DNA of 64,000 nt from Bradyrhizobium lupini (GTDB lineage Bacteria; Pseudomonadota; Alphaproteobacteria; Rhizobiales; Xanthobacteraceae): positions 4,278,001-4,342,000 of the forward strand of contig NZ_CP162553.1 in the NCBI RefSeq assembly GCF_040939785.1, given 5' to 3'. The notes under the pieces are model-generated. The model was not told the DNA's origin and searched no databases. It worked only from the letters and a program-made list of their open reading frames with translations. Within the stretch, counting starts at the first letter, position 1, and the number at the start of each line of letters is the position of its first letter. The translations under genes were made by a program, and so were the position numbers. Of the stretch, positions 9,374 through 20,628 are shown piece by piece.

Positions 9374-12300
9374 ATCTCCTCACCCGATTCGGACTTGCAC
9401 GGTCTCGATTCACGATCATGGCCATGATCGGGCTTCTGATCGCCGGGATCGGGCTCTATCCGAACTTCCCGAAGCGCGAAGACCCCGTGATCGTCATCCG
9501 GACTGCGGTCGTGTCGGCCCTCTTCCCGGGCATGGCCCCCGAGCGGATGGAAAATCTAGTCGCGATTCCCATCGAACGAAAAGTACGCGAGCTCGCCGAG
9601 GTCAAGGACATCAGGACGCTTGCGGGCGAAGGATCCCTGACGATCTATGTCGACTTGAAGGACGAGGTCGCGAACGTCACTGCCACCTGGCAGCGGCTTC
9701 GCGACAAGATGGCCGATGCTAAGGTCGAACTGCCCGACGGCGTCGTTGGACCCTTTGTCAACAGCGACTTCGGCGACGTTGCGATCGCCACCATCGCCAT
9801 CACGGGCGAAGGCTTTTCGCCGCGCGAGCTGAAGGATGCGGCCGAGGATTTCCGGAAGAAGCTGTATCAGATCGCCGGCATCTCCAAGGTCGAGCTTCAC
9901 GGCGTACAGGACGAACGGGTCTGGCTCGAACTCGATACCCGGAAGTTGGCCGCGATCGGCGTTCAGGTGAACGCTTTGATCAAGGACCTACAGGGGCAGA
10001 ACGTGGTGCTGCCGTCCGGCAACATCAACGCGGACGGCACGCGCCTCCTGCTGGAGACCTCCGGAGATTTCCCGAACGTGCGGGCGATCGAGACCATGCT
10101 GACCCGTGTGGGCAGCACCGACAGCCTGGTCCGGCTCGCTGACATCGTCACTGTCCGCCGGGATTACGTCTCTCCAAAGGTTAAGCCGATCTATTTCAAC
10201 GGCCGTCCTGCTGTAGTCCTCAGCGTGATCATGCAGCCGGACCAGGATGTCACCCAGATCGGTGTCAAGCTCCGTACGGCGGCACGCGAATTTGAGCAGC
10301 GGCTCCCGATCGGCTTCGCCCTCTCCTTCCCCACCTACCAGGCCGATCAGGTCAGCGCCTCCGTCAATTCGGCCCTCTCCAGCGTGGCCCAGACCTTCGT
10401 CGTGGTGGCCGTGCTGGTGGTGGTCTTCTTGGGCCTGCGGGCGGGCACCATCGCCGCGATGATCGTGCCGTTCGCCGTGATGTTCTCGTTGATCGGGATG
10501 CGGGCTCTTGGGATCGCGCTTGAGCAGGTCTCGATCGCGGCGATCATCATCGCGCTCGGTCTGCTGGTCGACAATGGCGTCGTGATCGTCGAGGACATCG
10601 TGAGCCGGATCGGCCGCGGAGTGCCTCCCGAGGAGGCCGGATTGGCGTCCGGAGCACAGTATGCGCTGCCGCTCCTGATCTCTTCGATCACTACGATAGC
10701 GGCGTTCTTGCCGCTCATGCTGCTGTCCGGAGCGTCCGGCGAGTATGCGTTCTCGCTCGCGGCCGTGGTGGCGCTCACGCTTGGGGGATCCTGGATCACG
10801 GCGCTGTACATCCTTCCCGCTTTGACCGTGTGGCTCATCGGCCGGCGAGCCGGCTCCGGAACGGAGGATGCCGCGCCCTCACGGCTGCAGCGGCTCTATG
10901 CCACCGCGCTCGGCCGGGCCTTGCGCTTCTCGCCCATCGTCCTCGCCGGTTGCGTCGCGCTGGTCGTGATCGCGCTTACACAATTCCCACGCATTCCAAA
11001 GGAGATGTTTCCGCTCAGCGAACGGAGCCAGTTTCTGGTCTACATGAACATGCCTGACGGGACCGACATCTCGCAGACCGAAGCTCGCGCGCGCGAGATC
11101 GAGCGATGGCTGGGCGACAAAACGGCCAACCCTGAAATCTCCAGCCAGATCCTGTACGTCGGAGATGGCGGCCCGAGGTTCTACCTCACCTTGACCCCCG
11201 TCCCTCCGGACCCGGCGTCCGCTTTCTTCCTGGTCAATACCACGGACTATCAAGGCGCGGTGCGTGCGGCCGATCGCGCCTGGAAGTATCTCTACGCCAA
11301 CCATCCGGAGGCAAGCTTCAAAATCAAGCGGCTGGCCATGGGCGCGGTGGAATCCGGCGTCGTGGAGCTCGAGATCTCGGGGTCCGATGGGGACCGGCTG
11401 CTTGGCTTCAGCGAACGGGTCCGATCCCTGCTGCAGGCGGCTCCGGACGTGCGCGAGAACGACGACGATTGGGGCAACAAGATCGTCAAGGTGGTCGTCG
11501 AGATCGACCAGGACCGTGCCCGCCAGCTCGGGGTGACCTCGGAGGAAGTGACCCGACTGCTGAACACCTACTTCAGCGGCACCGCGGTCTCGATATACCG
11601 CGAAGGCGACAACGCCATCCCCATCGTACTGCGCGCCGGCGCCTACACCTCGCAGAGCCTGGAAGGCCTCACCAGCGCCACCTTCGCGAAGAACGGCGGG
11701 CTTATCTCGCTGGCGCAGGTCGCCAGGCTGAAGCCCGGGTTCGACTTCGCGCGGATCCGCCGCAAGAACCAGGAACGGACGATCACGGTCACGGCCCGCA
11801 GCACCTCCCTGACGGCCGGGCAGCTACTGGAATCGATCCAGCCCCGGCTCGACGAGATGGACATGACCGGCGGCTATCACGTGACCGTGGGGGGCGAGAT
11901 CCAGAAAAGCGCCGAGACGAACCAGAAGCTGGCCGCCGGCTTTCCCGTCGCGCTCGCCGTGATGGTGCTGGCGATCATCCTGCAATTCAACTCCTTCCGT
12001 CGTACGCTCCTGACCTTCGTCAGCATACCGCTGATCCTGATTGGCATTCCGTTCGGGCTGTTGGCGACGGGACAACCGCTCTCGTTCTTCGGCACGCTGG
12101 GCATCATCAGCCTGTCGGGGATCATCATCAACAACGCCATCGTGCTGATCGATCAGATCGACATCGAGCGCGAGACGCTCCCGCTGCGGAAAGCCCTCGT
12201 CGCTGCGTCGGAAAAACGGCTTCGTCCGATCCTCCTGACGTCCGCCACCACGGTGCTCGGGCTCGCACCGATGGCACTGGCCGGCGGCGCGTTGTGGCAG

Positions 12301-12408
12301 CCCATGGCGGTGCTCATGATGTCGGGACTAGCCGTCGCATCCGTCCTGACACTCTTCTTCGTGCCGGCAGGATACTTTCTGCTGTTCCGCTCGGCTAAAG
12401 GAGCCTGA
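9370..12408 (+). CDS. RND efflux permease (AcrB/HAE1-like)
   Basis: The 1012-residue protein has the RND architecture: one N-terminal helix, a large periplasmic porter domain, a helix bundle (about 335-520), a second porter domain and a terminal helix bundle (about 860-1005). It is a proton-driven pump for drugs or hydrophobic compounds. In helix 4 the usual AcrB Asp-Asp pair reads Asp-Asn (LLVDNGVV), and in helix 10 the AcrB lysine position reads Asn (GIIINNAIV), so its proton relay differs from AcrB. Translation is coupled to the adaptor by overlapping GTG/TGA codons. No outer-membrane factor gene follows, so it probably borrows a TolC elsewhere. Confidence 0.9.
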   Translation: MNLLTRFGLARSRFTIMAMIGLLIAGIGLYPNFPKREDPVIVIRTAVVSALFPGMAPERMENLVAIPIERKVRELAEVKDIRTLAGEGSLTIYVDLKDEVANVTATWQRLRDKMADAKVELPDGVVGPFVNSDFGDVAIATIAITGEGFSPRELKDAAEDFRKKLYQIAGISKVELHGVQDERVWLELDTRKLAAIGVQVNALIKDLQGQNVVLPSGNINADGTRLLLETSGDFPNVRAIETMLTRVGSTDSLVRLADIVTVRRDYVSPKVKPIYFNGRPAVVLSVIMQPDQDVTQIGVKLRTAAREFEQRLPIGFALSFPTYQADQVSASVNSALSSVAQTFVVVAVLVVVFLGLRAGTIAAMIVPFAVMFSLIGMRALGIALEQVSIAAIIIALGLLVDNGVVIVEDIVSRIGRGVPPEEAGLASGAQYALPLLISSITTIAAFLPLMLLSGASGEYAFSLAAVVALTLGGSWITALYILPALTVWLIGRRAGSGTEDAAPSRLQRLYATALGRALRFSPIVLAGCVALVVIALTQFPRIPKEMFPLSERSQFLVYMNMPDGTDISQTEARAREIERWLGDKTANPEISSQILYVGDGGPRFYLTLTPVPPDPASAFFLVNTTDYQGAVRAADRAWKYLYANHPEASFKIKRLAMGAVESGVVELEISGSDGDRLLGFSERVRSLLQAAPDVRENDDDWGNKIVKVVVEIDQDRARQLGVTSEEVTRLLNTYFSGTAVSIYREGDNAIPIVLRAGAYTSQSLEGLTSATFAKNGGLISLAQVARLKPGFDFARIRRKNQERTITVTARSTSLTAGQLLESIQPRLDEMDMTGGYHVTVGGEIQKSAETNQKLAAGFPVALAVMVLAIILQFNSFRRTLLTFVSIPLILIGIPFGLLATGQPLSFFGTLGIISLSGIIINNAIVLIDQIDIERETLPLRKALVAASEKRLRPILLTSATTVLGLAPMALAGGALWQPMAVLMMSGLAVASVLTLFFVPAGYFLLFRSAKGA

Positions 12409-12413
12409 CTCCC

Positions 12414-13532
12414 TTGTGGCGCGCGCCCCTCAGCCATGGCGAAACCGGGAAGATCTGCCGGTCAACCCTCGGCCTCATCGTCTTGGCGCTGTGCTGCTGC
12501 GCCTGCAGCCGCGTGCCTCTGGACACGCTGCTACCCGTCGGACAGGTCGAAGCGGAAGGCGTGTCGGTCGTCCCGCTGCTGGTGGCAACGACGCGCAACC
12601 GAACGGCTGCCGGAAATGCAGCGATGTTCGACAGCGAACGGGCGGACCAGGTGAACTACGCCTCCATCGCCGTTTCCATCCCGCCGGACGCATCGCGCAC
12701 TGTCGGTCAGGTTCAGTGGCCGACTTCCTCGCCCGGGGATCCACGACTAAACTTCGTGACGGTCTCGGCCGAAGCGGCCGAAAAACCGGCATTTGGCGCT
12801 GCGCTGGCGGCGGCCGCAAAGAAGCCGCGAGCACGTGGAAGAGTCCTTGTATTCGTCCATGGCTTCAACAACAGGTTCGATGAAGCCGTGTACCGGTTCG
12901 CCCAGATCGTTCATGATTCCGGAGCGCCGGGGGCTCCCGTCCTGTTCTCCTGGCCGTCGCGGGGGTCCGTCAGCCTGGAAGCCTACAAGGAGGATGCGGA
13001 GAGCGCGGCGCAGTCTCGAGATGCATTTTCGCAAGTGCTCGATGCGATCGCCGCTACTCCGAACGTCAAGGAAGTGACCGTCCTGTGTCACTCGATGGGG
13101 TGCTATCTCACGTTCGAAACCTTGCGCGCGCGAGCGATAGCTGGCCGCATTGGGGCCAAGATCAAGAACGTGCTGTTCGTTGCGCCCGACGTAGACGCCG
13201 ACAGTTTCCGTACGCAATTGCACGACATGGGAGCGGTACGGCCAGGCTTCGCATTGTTCGTGTCGCGGGACGATGCCCCATTGAAGCTATCGAAGTCTCT
13301 CCATGGAGGCGCAATCCGCCTCGGCGGCATCGATCCGGACCAAGAGCCGTATGCCGCTGAATTTCGGCGGGAGGGCGTCGAGCTATTCGATTTGACCCGC
13401 CTGCATGGACGCGCTCATTCGCGAGCGTTCGACGACGTGACGACCGTCATGAGTATGATCCAGGCACGCCTTGTCGGCGAGCAGCAGGGTACGGGCGGCG
13501 TCTCGAGGCGCCAGGGAGCCGCGCTGCGATGA
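12414..13532 (+). CDS. DUF900-type alpha/beta hydrolase, exported
   Basis: The 372-residue product has an N-terminal hydrophobic segment with a cysteine cluster (LIVLALCCCACS), consistent with export and perhaps lipidation although the lipobox is not canonical. It then shows the DUF900 esterase pattern: VPLLVATTRNR near the front, an oxyanion FVHGFNNRF segment, and a nucleophile elbow CHSMGC with Ser at about 227. Aspartate in APDVDAD and the histidine in LHGRAH near the C-terminus fit a triad. The substrate is unknown. The TTG start is supported by AAGGAG 10 nt upstream, and the gene begins 5 nt after the RND permease, so it is likely in the efflux operon. Confidence 0.75.
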   Translation: MWRAPLSHGETGKICRSTLGLIVLALCCCACSRVPLDTLLPVGQVEAEGVSVVPLLVATTRNRTAAGNAAMFDSERADQVNYASIAVSIPPDASRTVGQVQWPTSSPGDPRLNFVTVSAEAAEKPAFGAALAAAAKKPRARGRVLVFVHGFNNRFDEAVYRFAQIVHDSGAPGAPVLFSWPSRGSVSLEAYKEDAESAAQSRDAFSQVLDAIAATPNVKEVTVLCHSMGCYLTFETLRARAIAGRIGAKIKNVLFVAPDVDADSFRTQLHDMGAVRPGFALFVSRDDAPLKLSKSLHGGAIRLGGIDPDQEPYAAEFRREGVELFDLTRLHGRAHSRAFDDVTTVMSMIQARLVGEQQGTGGVSRRQGAALR

Positions 13533-13608
13533 TACGGTGGAGTGGACTCGCATTGCTCATTCGGAAGGCATCGGCCGAAATCGAAACCCAATCAGTTGGA
13601 AGGCGCCC

Positions 13609-14154
13609 TTGATCAAGCGCGGAGAAACACCATCCGATTCCATAGCTGAGGAAATCCCTGAGCCCCTGGCAGAGCCGATTTCCCATTCTTCCGCGGGGCG
13701 CGGTGTGCTCACCTACCTGCTCTTGATGGCGGTCCAATTGTTCGGATCGGATTTCATCGTATGGAAGGGCCTGCCGGCCTTCCGGGAGCTGGTGCTCGCG
13801 CCTGGTCAGCAGCCGGCCAATACGCCCTATGACGACAATCTGACCCTTGCTGTTCTCATGCTTATGCAGGCGGCTTACTGGTACCGCCTCTTGAAGGTGG
13901 CGATCCCGTTCAAAGGCGGACGGCTGTCCCTGAGCCACCTCTTCCTGTTCCTAGGCCGGCTGAACTTCATCTTCGGCAGCGCTGTGTTCTCGATCGTGCT
14001 GTTTCGCCACCTTCCCGAACTCGGCCCCGATACCGACGTGGTCTTGATGGCCCGACGTGGGGTGTTGATGGTGATTACGCTGTTCGCGCTGTTCTGCTTC
14101 ACGTTAGAACTCGAGCGTCTGGGGGATGCACTTGGCGAGAACAAACGAGAGTAG
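13609..14154 (+). CDS. Uncharacterised four-helix membrane protein
   Basis: I do not recognise the family. From the TTG at 13609 (GGAAGG 5 nt upstream) the product has 181 residues with a hydrophilic N-terminus and four hydrophobic segments: VLTYLLLMAVQLFG, LTLAVLMLMQAAYWY, LSHLFLFLGRLNFIFGSAVF and GVLMVITLFALFCFTLEL. A longer in-frame start at 13471 would overlap the DUF900 gene and adds a low-complexity Arg/Ser leader, so it is less likely. Orientation and proximity place it at the end of the efflux/hydrolase operon. It may assist membrane assembly, but nothing in the sequence shows this. Confidence 0.55.
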   Translation: MIKRGETPSDSIAEEIPEPLAEPISHSSAGRGVLTYLLLMAVQLFGSDFIVWKGLPAFRELVLAPGQQPANTPYDDNLTLAVLMLMQAAYWYRLLKVAIPFKGGRLSLSHLFLFLGRLNFIFGSAVFSIVLFRHLPELGPDTDVVLMARRGVLMVITLFALFCFTLELERLGDALGENKRE

Positions 14155-14813
14155 CGCATGCGGCTCGACCGCGCTCTCCACCGAGGTCTGCCGGAGACTA
14201 TCACCGCTACTACCAGGCCGCCGCGATTACTGTCCAATTTCCTCCTGTGCTTCGGAGGGACCAGGGATCCCGAGCGGAGCGACGCGAAGTCACCGTACTC
14301 TGCGATCGCCCCCCTTTAAGAGAGCACTGTCATGACCGCTGTTGGCCCCTAGCTGACTCACAAGGCGGGACTGGCTATGTCCGGTTTCGCGGACAGAGCG
14401 GACACCGGCTACCCCGCGAGCTATCGGGTTTACGACTACGCTCCCCAGCGCATCCGGGCGCGCATCGACGCCTGCTGTGTTGAATGGATTCAAGTCGGAG
14501 GACGTTGCTTCGAGCCTCCGCGCGGGACGCGGTGTGAAGCTCGAGGATATCGATACGGAGTAGCGGTTGGGGCTCGCCCTGCCACGCGTGCCGCGACAAT
14601 GGCATCTTGCGCCTGTTTTGCCCGACGAGTCAATATTTCGTCAAAACATAATTTCGGTTTTTCCGTTATCTCACCCCGCGGATTCAACGGATTCGGCAAT
14701 CGCCTAAGTCATTGATCCCGCTCATGCCGGCTACTGTGCATGGGGTTGTTTTCGAGGTTTTTGTTTTGAGGGCGACAATGCGAAGCTGAACCGGACCTGA
14801 TCCGGCTCGCCCG
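14155..14813. other. 659-bp region with no convincing gene
   Basis: No frame in this stretch has a plausible protein; the longest candidates are rich in Arg, Cys and rare residues. It contains a locally AT-richer segment (about 14635-14680 and 14745-14775) and a short sequence near 14343 that resembles the one near 6893. It looks like a decayed region or recombination scar between the efflux operon and the convergent radical SAM gene. Confidence 0.4.
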
Positions 14814-16835
<2,022 letters not shown>

Positions 16836-17101
16836 GGCGCCTACGCATAGGACTCCGGGACGGTGAATACAACCGACAGGCACGTGAAAGATCCGGTTCC
16901 GTGGCCGGCAGCCCAGGCGTGCGACCGCGTTAACCGTTCGCGAGCGCCGCCATCAGCTGTCTGCACCTTCTCGGGTCACGCGCAGGAACCAACTGCCCTC
17001 GCGAACATTCTGATGCAGGGTTGCGCTGGGCCCGGCTGGCGCGCGCTCGCGCCAGGGGTTTAGTATCGCCTCGATGTTCGCCTCTGGCGAATGGGGGAGC
17101 C

Positions 17102-17266
17102 GTGAGTACAGTCATAGAGAACTTGCTGCTCCGAAAGCAGAAGCTCGTTGAGCAGCTCGAGAAGGCGCCCACGGCCGAGGACCGCGACAAAATCGAACAC
17201 CAGCTCGAACAGATCAACACCGCGCTGGATTTTCTGGACAGGCCCGGCACGAAAAATGCGCGGTAG
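17102..17266 (+). CDS. Small helical hypothetical protein
   Basis: From the GTG at 17102 the product has 54 residues and is almost wholly charged helix (VIENLLLRKQKLVEQLEKAP then DKIEHQLEQINTALDFLD), with heptad-like leucines suggesting a short coiled coil. A GGGGGAG run ends only 2 nt before the GTG, closer than usual, so the exact start is uncertain. It lies alone, convergent with the GntR gene, and no function is recognised. Confidence 0.5.
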   Translation: MSTVIENLLLRKQKLVEQLEKAPTAEDRDKIEHQLEQINTALDFLDRPGTKNAR

Positions 17267-17272
17267 CAGCGC

Positions 17273-17938
17273 TCAATCGACCTGCAGCGCTTTGGCATAG
17301 ACCGCGCCCGAATTGGTGACGTGAGTGGTCATCAGCGTCGCGAAGGCGGCGAACTCGCCGCGGGCGAACAGATCGAGCAGCTTGCGATGCTCGTCGAAGG
17401 ACGTGCGGGTGCGCACGTCGATCGGCGAAGTCAAATTGGTGCGGAGTGCCGCGACGCGGCTAGATGCGAGCTGATAGGATTCGGCGAGATAGCGGTTGCC
17501 GCAATGGGCGAACAGCGCCTCATGGAAAGCGGCATCGGCGCGTCCATAGGCGATGTTGTCCCTGGCCGCGATCGCCGGCTCCATCGCCGCGATCGCCTCG
17601 CTCATCGTCGCGATCGCACCGCCGCGATCATGGCGGAAGGCGAGCTCAGCGGCCTTGGGCTCCAGCGCGATCCTGAACGTGCAGAGCGCGGTGATGTCTT
17701 CCGCGCTTGGCGTAAAGACAAAACTGCCGACCTGCGGCCGGATCACGACGAGGCCCTGCGCCTGCAGCTGACCCATCGCCTCGCGCACCGGGGTGCGGCT
17801 GACGCCGAAGGAGTTTGCCACCATCTCCTCGGAGATGGCGGCGCCGAGCGCGAACTCGCCGTCGATGATGGCCTGGCGCAGCCGCTGCACGACCCGTTGC
17901 GACAGCGATTTCGGTGCATCGAGCTTCAGCGATCGCAT
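17273..17938 (-). CDS. GntR family (FCD domain) transcriptional regulator
   Basis: The 221-residue product has an N-terminal winged helix (LSQRVVQRLRQAIIDGEFALG, then VANSFGVSRTPVREAMGQLQAQGLV) followed by an all-helical FCD ligand-binding domain with conserved acidic/His positions (FRIALEPKAAELA, DAAFHEALFAHCGN, FDEHRKLLDLFARG). FadR-subfamily members usually repress catabolic genes and respond to small acids. It starts 8 nt after the FAD-linked oxidase stop, so the two are co-transcribed and it probably controls that operon and perhaps the divergent DapA-family gene. Confidence 0.88.
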   Translation of the reverse strand: MRSLKLDAPKSLSQRVVQRLRQAIIDGEFALGAAISEEMVANSFGVSRTPVREAMGQLQAQGLVVIRPQVGSFVFTPSAEDITALCTFRIALEPKAAELAFRHDRGGAIATMSEAIAAMEPAIAARDNIAYGRADAAFHEALFAHCGNRYLAESYQLASSRVAALRTNLTSPIDVRTRTSFDEHRKLLDLFARGEFAAFATLMTTHVTNSGAVYAKALQVD

Positions 17939-17946
17939 CGGCTCTC

Positions 17947-19359
17947 TCAGATCACCTTGCCGGGGTTGAGCAGATGATCGGGATCGAGTGCGGCCTTCAG
18001 CGTTCGCATCAGCGCGATCTCGGCCTCGCTGCGGGCATGACCCAGCCACTTCTTCTTCAACGTGCCGATTCCGTGCTCGGCCGAGACGCTGCCGCCCATC
18101 TCGCGCACGAGACCGTAAATGATCGCGTCCATCTCTTCCTTCGGCTGCTGCTCGACGGCAAGGCCGGTGACCCAGGAGACGAGATGCAGATTGCCGTCGC
18201 CGATATGGCCGTAATAGACGCTCTCGCATCCGTCGATGCCATCAGCCAGCGCCGCCTTGCAGCGCGTGACGAACTCGTCCATCCGCGCCACGGCGAGGCC
18301 GATGTCGTAGGAGATGTGCGGCCCCAGCACCTGGCCGAACTCGGCACAGATGTCGCGCACGCGCCAGAAGCTTTGCGTCTGCGCCAGCGATTGCGCCACG
18401 GCGGCGTCGGCGAGAAGCCCGCGCTCCATCAGCTCTTCGAGCCAGCTTTGGAAGCGCGGCGCGTCGAGGCTCTCGTCGGTGCCCTGCGCTTCTACCAGCA
18501 CGTAGAGGCCGTGGCCTGCGGCGACCGGCGGCTTGACGCCGGCGCGATTCGTGATCACGTCCCAGTAATCCGGCCACATCACCTCGAACGCCGACAGCAG
18601 CGGGCCGAGCCCGCTTCGCGCGGCGCCGAGCAGCGCAATCACCGCGGCATAGTCCTCGAGCGCGCAGAGCGCGGCCATGGTCGAGCGCGGCTTTGGAAAC
18701 AGCCGCAGCACCACGCGGGTGATGATGCCGAGCGTGCCTTCCGAGCCGATGAACAGATGCTTCAGATCGTAGCCGGCATTGTTCTTCATCAGCTTGTTGA
18801 GGCTAGTGATGACGGTGCCGTCGGGCAGCACGACTTCGAGCCCGAGCACCAGTTCGCGCGTCATGCCATAGCGGATCACGCGATTGCCGCCGGCATTGGT
18901 CGAGAGGTTGCCGCCGATGGCGCAGGAGCCGCGCGAGCCGAGATCGAGCGGAAAGAAGAAGCCGGCTTCGTCGGCTGCCATCTGGATCGTCTGCAGCGGC
19001 GTGCCTGCTTTCACCGTCATCGTCATCGAGGCGTGATCGATCTCCTCGATCCCGCTCATGCGCTCGAGCGAGATCGCGACCCAGCCTGCTTCAGGCGATG
19101 CGCCGCGGCACAGCCCGGTCAATCCGCCCTGCGGCACGAACGGCAGATGCGCCTGCCGGCAGGTCAGAATCGCGTCGGCCACGCCTTGCGCATCGACCGG
19201 GCGGATCACCGCGAGCGGCGTTTGCGGCAGGCTCGCGCTCCAGTCGTTGCAATTGCGCGCGGGCACGTCGGTGCCGACAAGCACGGCAGCCGCGCCGAGC
19301 CTGTCGCGCAAGGCGCCGAGCAACTGGGTGGGCCGCTCGACCGGGGTCACCATGTCCAT
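17947..19359 (-). CDS. FAD-linked oxidase (GlcD/D-2-hydroxyacid dehydrogenase type)
   Basis: The 470-residue protein is a vanillyl-alcohol-oxidase-fold flavoenzyme. The FAD-binding loop is seen in FVPQGGLTGL and in GGNLSTNAGG, and the C-terminal cap carries the conserved YGHIGDGNLH and SAEHGIGTLKKKW blocks whose histidines and Glu help bind substrate and metal in D-lactate, glycolate and D-2-hydroxyglutarate dehydrogenases. It would oxidise a D-2-hydroxy acid to the 2-oxo acid. The ATG at 19359 follows GGAGG; a longer open frame upstream runs antisense to the DapA-family gene and is rejected. Confidence 0.88.
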   Translation of the reverse strand: MDMVTPVERPTQLLGALRDRLGAAAVLVGTDVPARNCNDWSASLPQTPLAVIRPVDAQGVADAILTCRQAHLPFVPQGGLTGLCRGASPEAGWVAISLERMSGIEEIDHASMTMTVKAGTPLQTIQMAADEAGFFFPLDLGSRGSCAIGGNLSTNAGGNRVIRYGMTRELVLGLEVVLPDGTVITSLNKLMKNNAGYDLKHLFIGSEGTLGIITRVVLRLFPKPRSTMAALCALEDYAAVIALLGAARSGLGPLLSAFEVMWPDYWDVITNRAGVKPPVAAGHGLYVLVEAQGTDESLDAPRFQSWLEELMERGLLADAAVAQSLAQTQSFWRVRDICAEFGQVLGPHISYDIGLAVARMDEFVTRCKAALADGIDGCESVYYGHIGDGNLHLVSWVTGLAVEQQPKEEMDAIIYGLVREMGGSVSAEHGIGTLKKKWLGHARSEAEIALMRTLKAALDPDHLLNPGKVI

Positions 19360-19426
19360 GCGAGACCTCCTCGAATCTGGCTGCGTGTTATGCGCGCCAT
19401 GACGGCGGAAAGGATTTGCGCCTTTG

Positions 19427-19443
19427 TTGTATGTAAGGTACAA
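19427..19443. promoter_or_regulatory. Candidate GntR operator (TTGTA-N7-TACAA)
   Basis: A 5-bp inverted repeat TTGTA / TACAA with a 7-bp spacer lies in an AT-richer part of the divergent region between the FAD-oxidase/GntR operon and the DapA-family gene. Its size and position fit a FadR-type dimer site for the GntR regulator encoded at 17273. Assignment is by position and symmetry only. Confidence 0.4.
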
Positions 19444-19536
19444 GCCGCAAAGTAAAGCAAAAACAAGGCTTGCCAAGCTCTGGGTTTGATCGTCCGAGAT
19501 CAGACGTGGTGCGAAGCCACAGCAACGGATGGTGCG

Positions 19537-20422
19537 ATGACGGAGGCAATTCGCGGGTTCTGGGTGGCTTCGGCGACGCCGCTGGCGACGGACGGCAGCG
19601 TGGACTCCGCCAAGCTCGCCGCCCACGCCAAGCAACTCTTCGGTAAGGGCATCGACGGTGTCGTGCTGTTCGGCACCACCGGCGAGGGCACCTCGTTCAA
19701 TGTCGCCGAACGCGTCGCGACCATCGAAGCCGTGCTCAAGGCCGGCGTTGCGCCGGACCGAATTGGAATCGGCGGCGGCTTCCCCGCGATCGGCGACAGC
19801 ATCGCATTGACGCGTGCCGTGCTCGGTCTCGGCCTGCGCCACGTGCTGTATCTGCCGCCTTACTTTGACCGAAGCGTCAGCGCTGAAGGCATCGAGGATG
19901 CCTTTGCGGCGATCCTCGACGGCGTCGCCGACGATCGCCTGCGTGCCTATCTCTACCATATCCCGCAGATCTCGGGTGTCGCGATCCCGACCGGCGTCGC
20001 CGCGAATTTGCGCAAGCGCTACGGCAAGGTCGTTGCGGGCCTGAAAGACTCCAGCGGCGACTTCAAGCAATTCCAGGCCTTCCCGCGCCGCCGCCCCCGA
20101 GCTCGCCATCACCGTCGGCAACGAGGTTGACATCACCCGCGCGATCGCCGCCGGCGGTGCCGGCACCATCTGCGGCATGGCCAACATCGCGCCGGAGCTG
20201 GTCAAGGCAATGATCGACGGCAAGGATGTCGAAGCACGGATGCAGGCTGCCGTGGACATCGTGGTGAAATCACCATCCTTCCTCACGACGCTGAAAGCCA
20301 TCCTCGCGGCACAGACGGGCGACGCGAGCTGGCTACGCGTGCGGCCGCCGCTCCGGGCCTTGTCCGACGGCACCGCGCTCAAGCGCAAGCTCGACGAGCT
20401 GATGGCTCCCGCGATCGCGTGA
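19537..20422 (+). pseudogene. DapA-family aldolase/dehydratase with +1 frameshift
   Basis: The N-terminal part is a dihydrodipicolinate synthase/N-acetylneuraminate lyase family TIM barrel: FGTTGEGTSF loop (substrate carboxylate binding), YLYHIPQ, and the Schiff-base lysine in GLKDSSGDF. After FKQFQAF the frame is lost. Removing one C from the CCC at 20082-20084 restores the expected continuation (RAAAPELAITVGNEVD and onward) to the stop at 20422, giving about 294 residues, a normal family length. The family acts on 2-oxo acids. Divergence from a GntR-linked D-2-hydroxyacid oxidase suggests a shared sugar-acid or hydroxyacid pathway. The lesion may be a sequencing error. Confidence 0.75.
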
Positions 20423-20521
20423 GATCGCGCGAAGCCGCGACACGTTGCCGCGAATTCGCGCGCTGCGTGTCGCGGTCGCTGCGCAATCCATCGAGGATTG
20501 CCGAACAGCGCGATCAAAGCC

Positions 20522-20534
20522 TAGAACCATTCAA
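20522..20534. promoter_or_regulatory. Weak candidate iron-control element (TAGAA-N3-TTCAA)
   Basis: TAGAACCATTCAA resembles one version of the rhizobial iron-control element (TTTAGAA-N2/3-TTCTAAA) recognised by Irr, with imperfect symmetry. It sits about 95 bp before the siderophore receptor start, where iron control is expected. The match is partial. Confidence 0.25.
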
Positions 20535-20628
20535 CACTAGAGCGATTCAAGGCCGCTTGCGGTTCTCTTCACGAACAACGGCTGTTAGACGCGCCAGCTT
20601 CTGCGTCTGACTTGGAAGTGAATCGAAA

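Noticed and set aside
14377..14715. 112-codon frame in the gene-free region
   Set aside because: It is Cys/Arg-rich with no domain, no ribosome site and atypical codon use.
17914..19455. 513-codon plus-strand frame
   Set aside because: It is antisense to the FAD-linked oxidase, which has intact family motifs, and has shadow-like composition.
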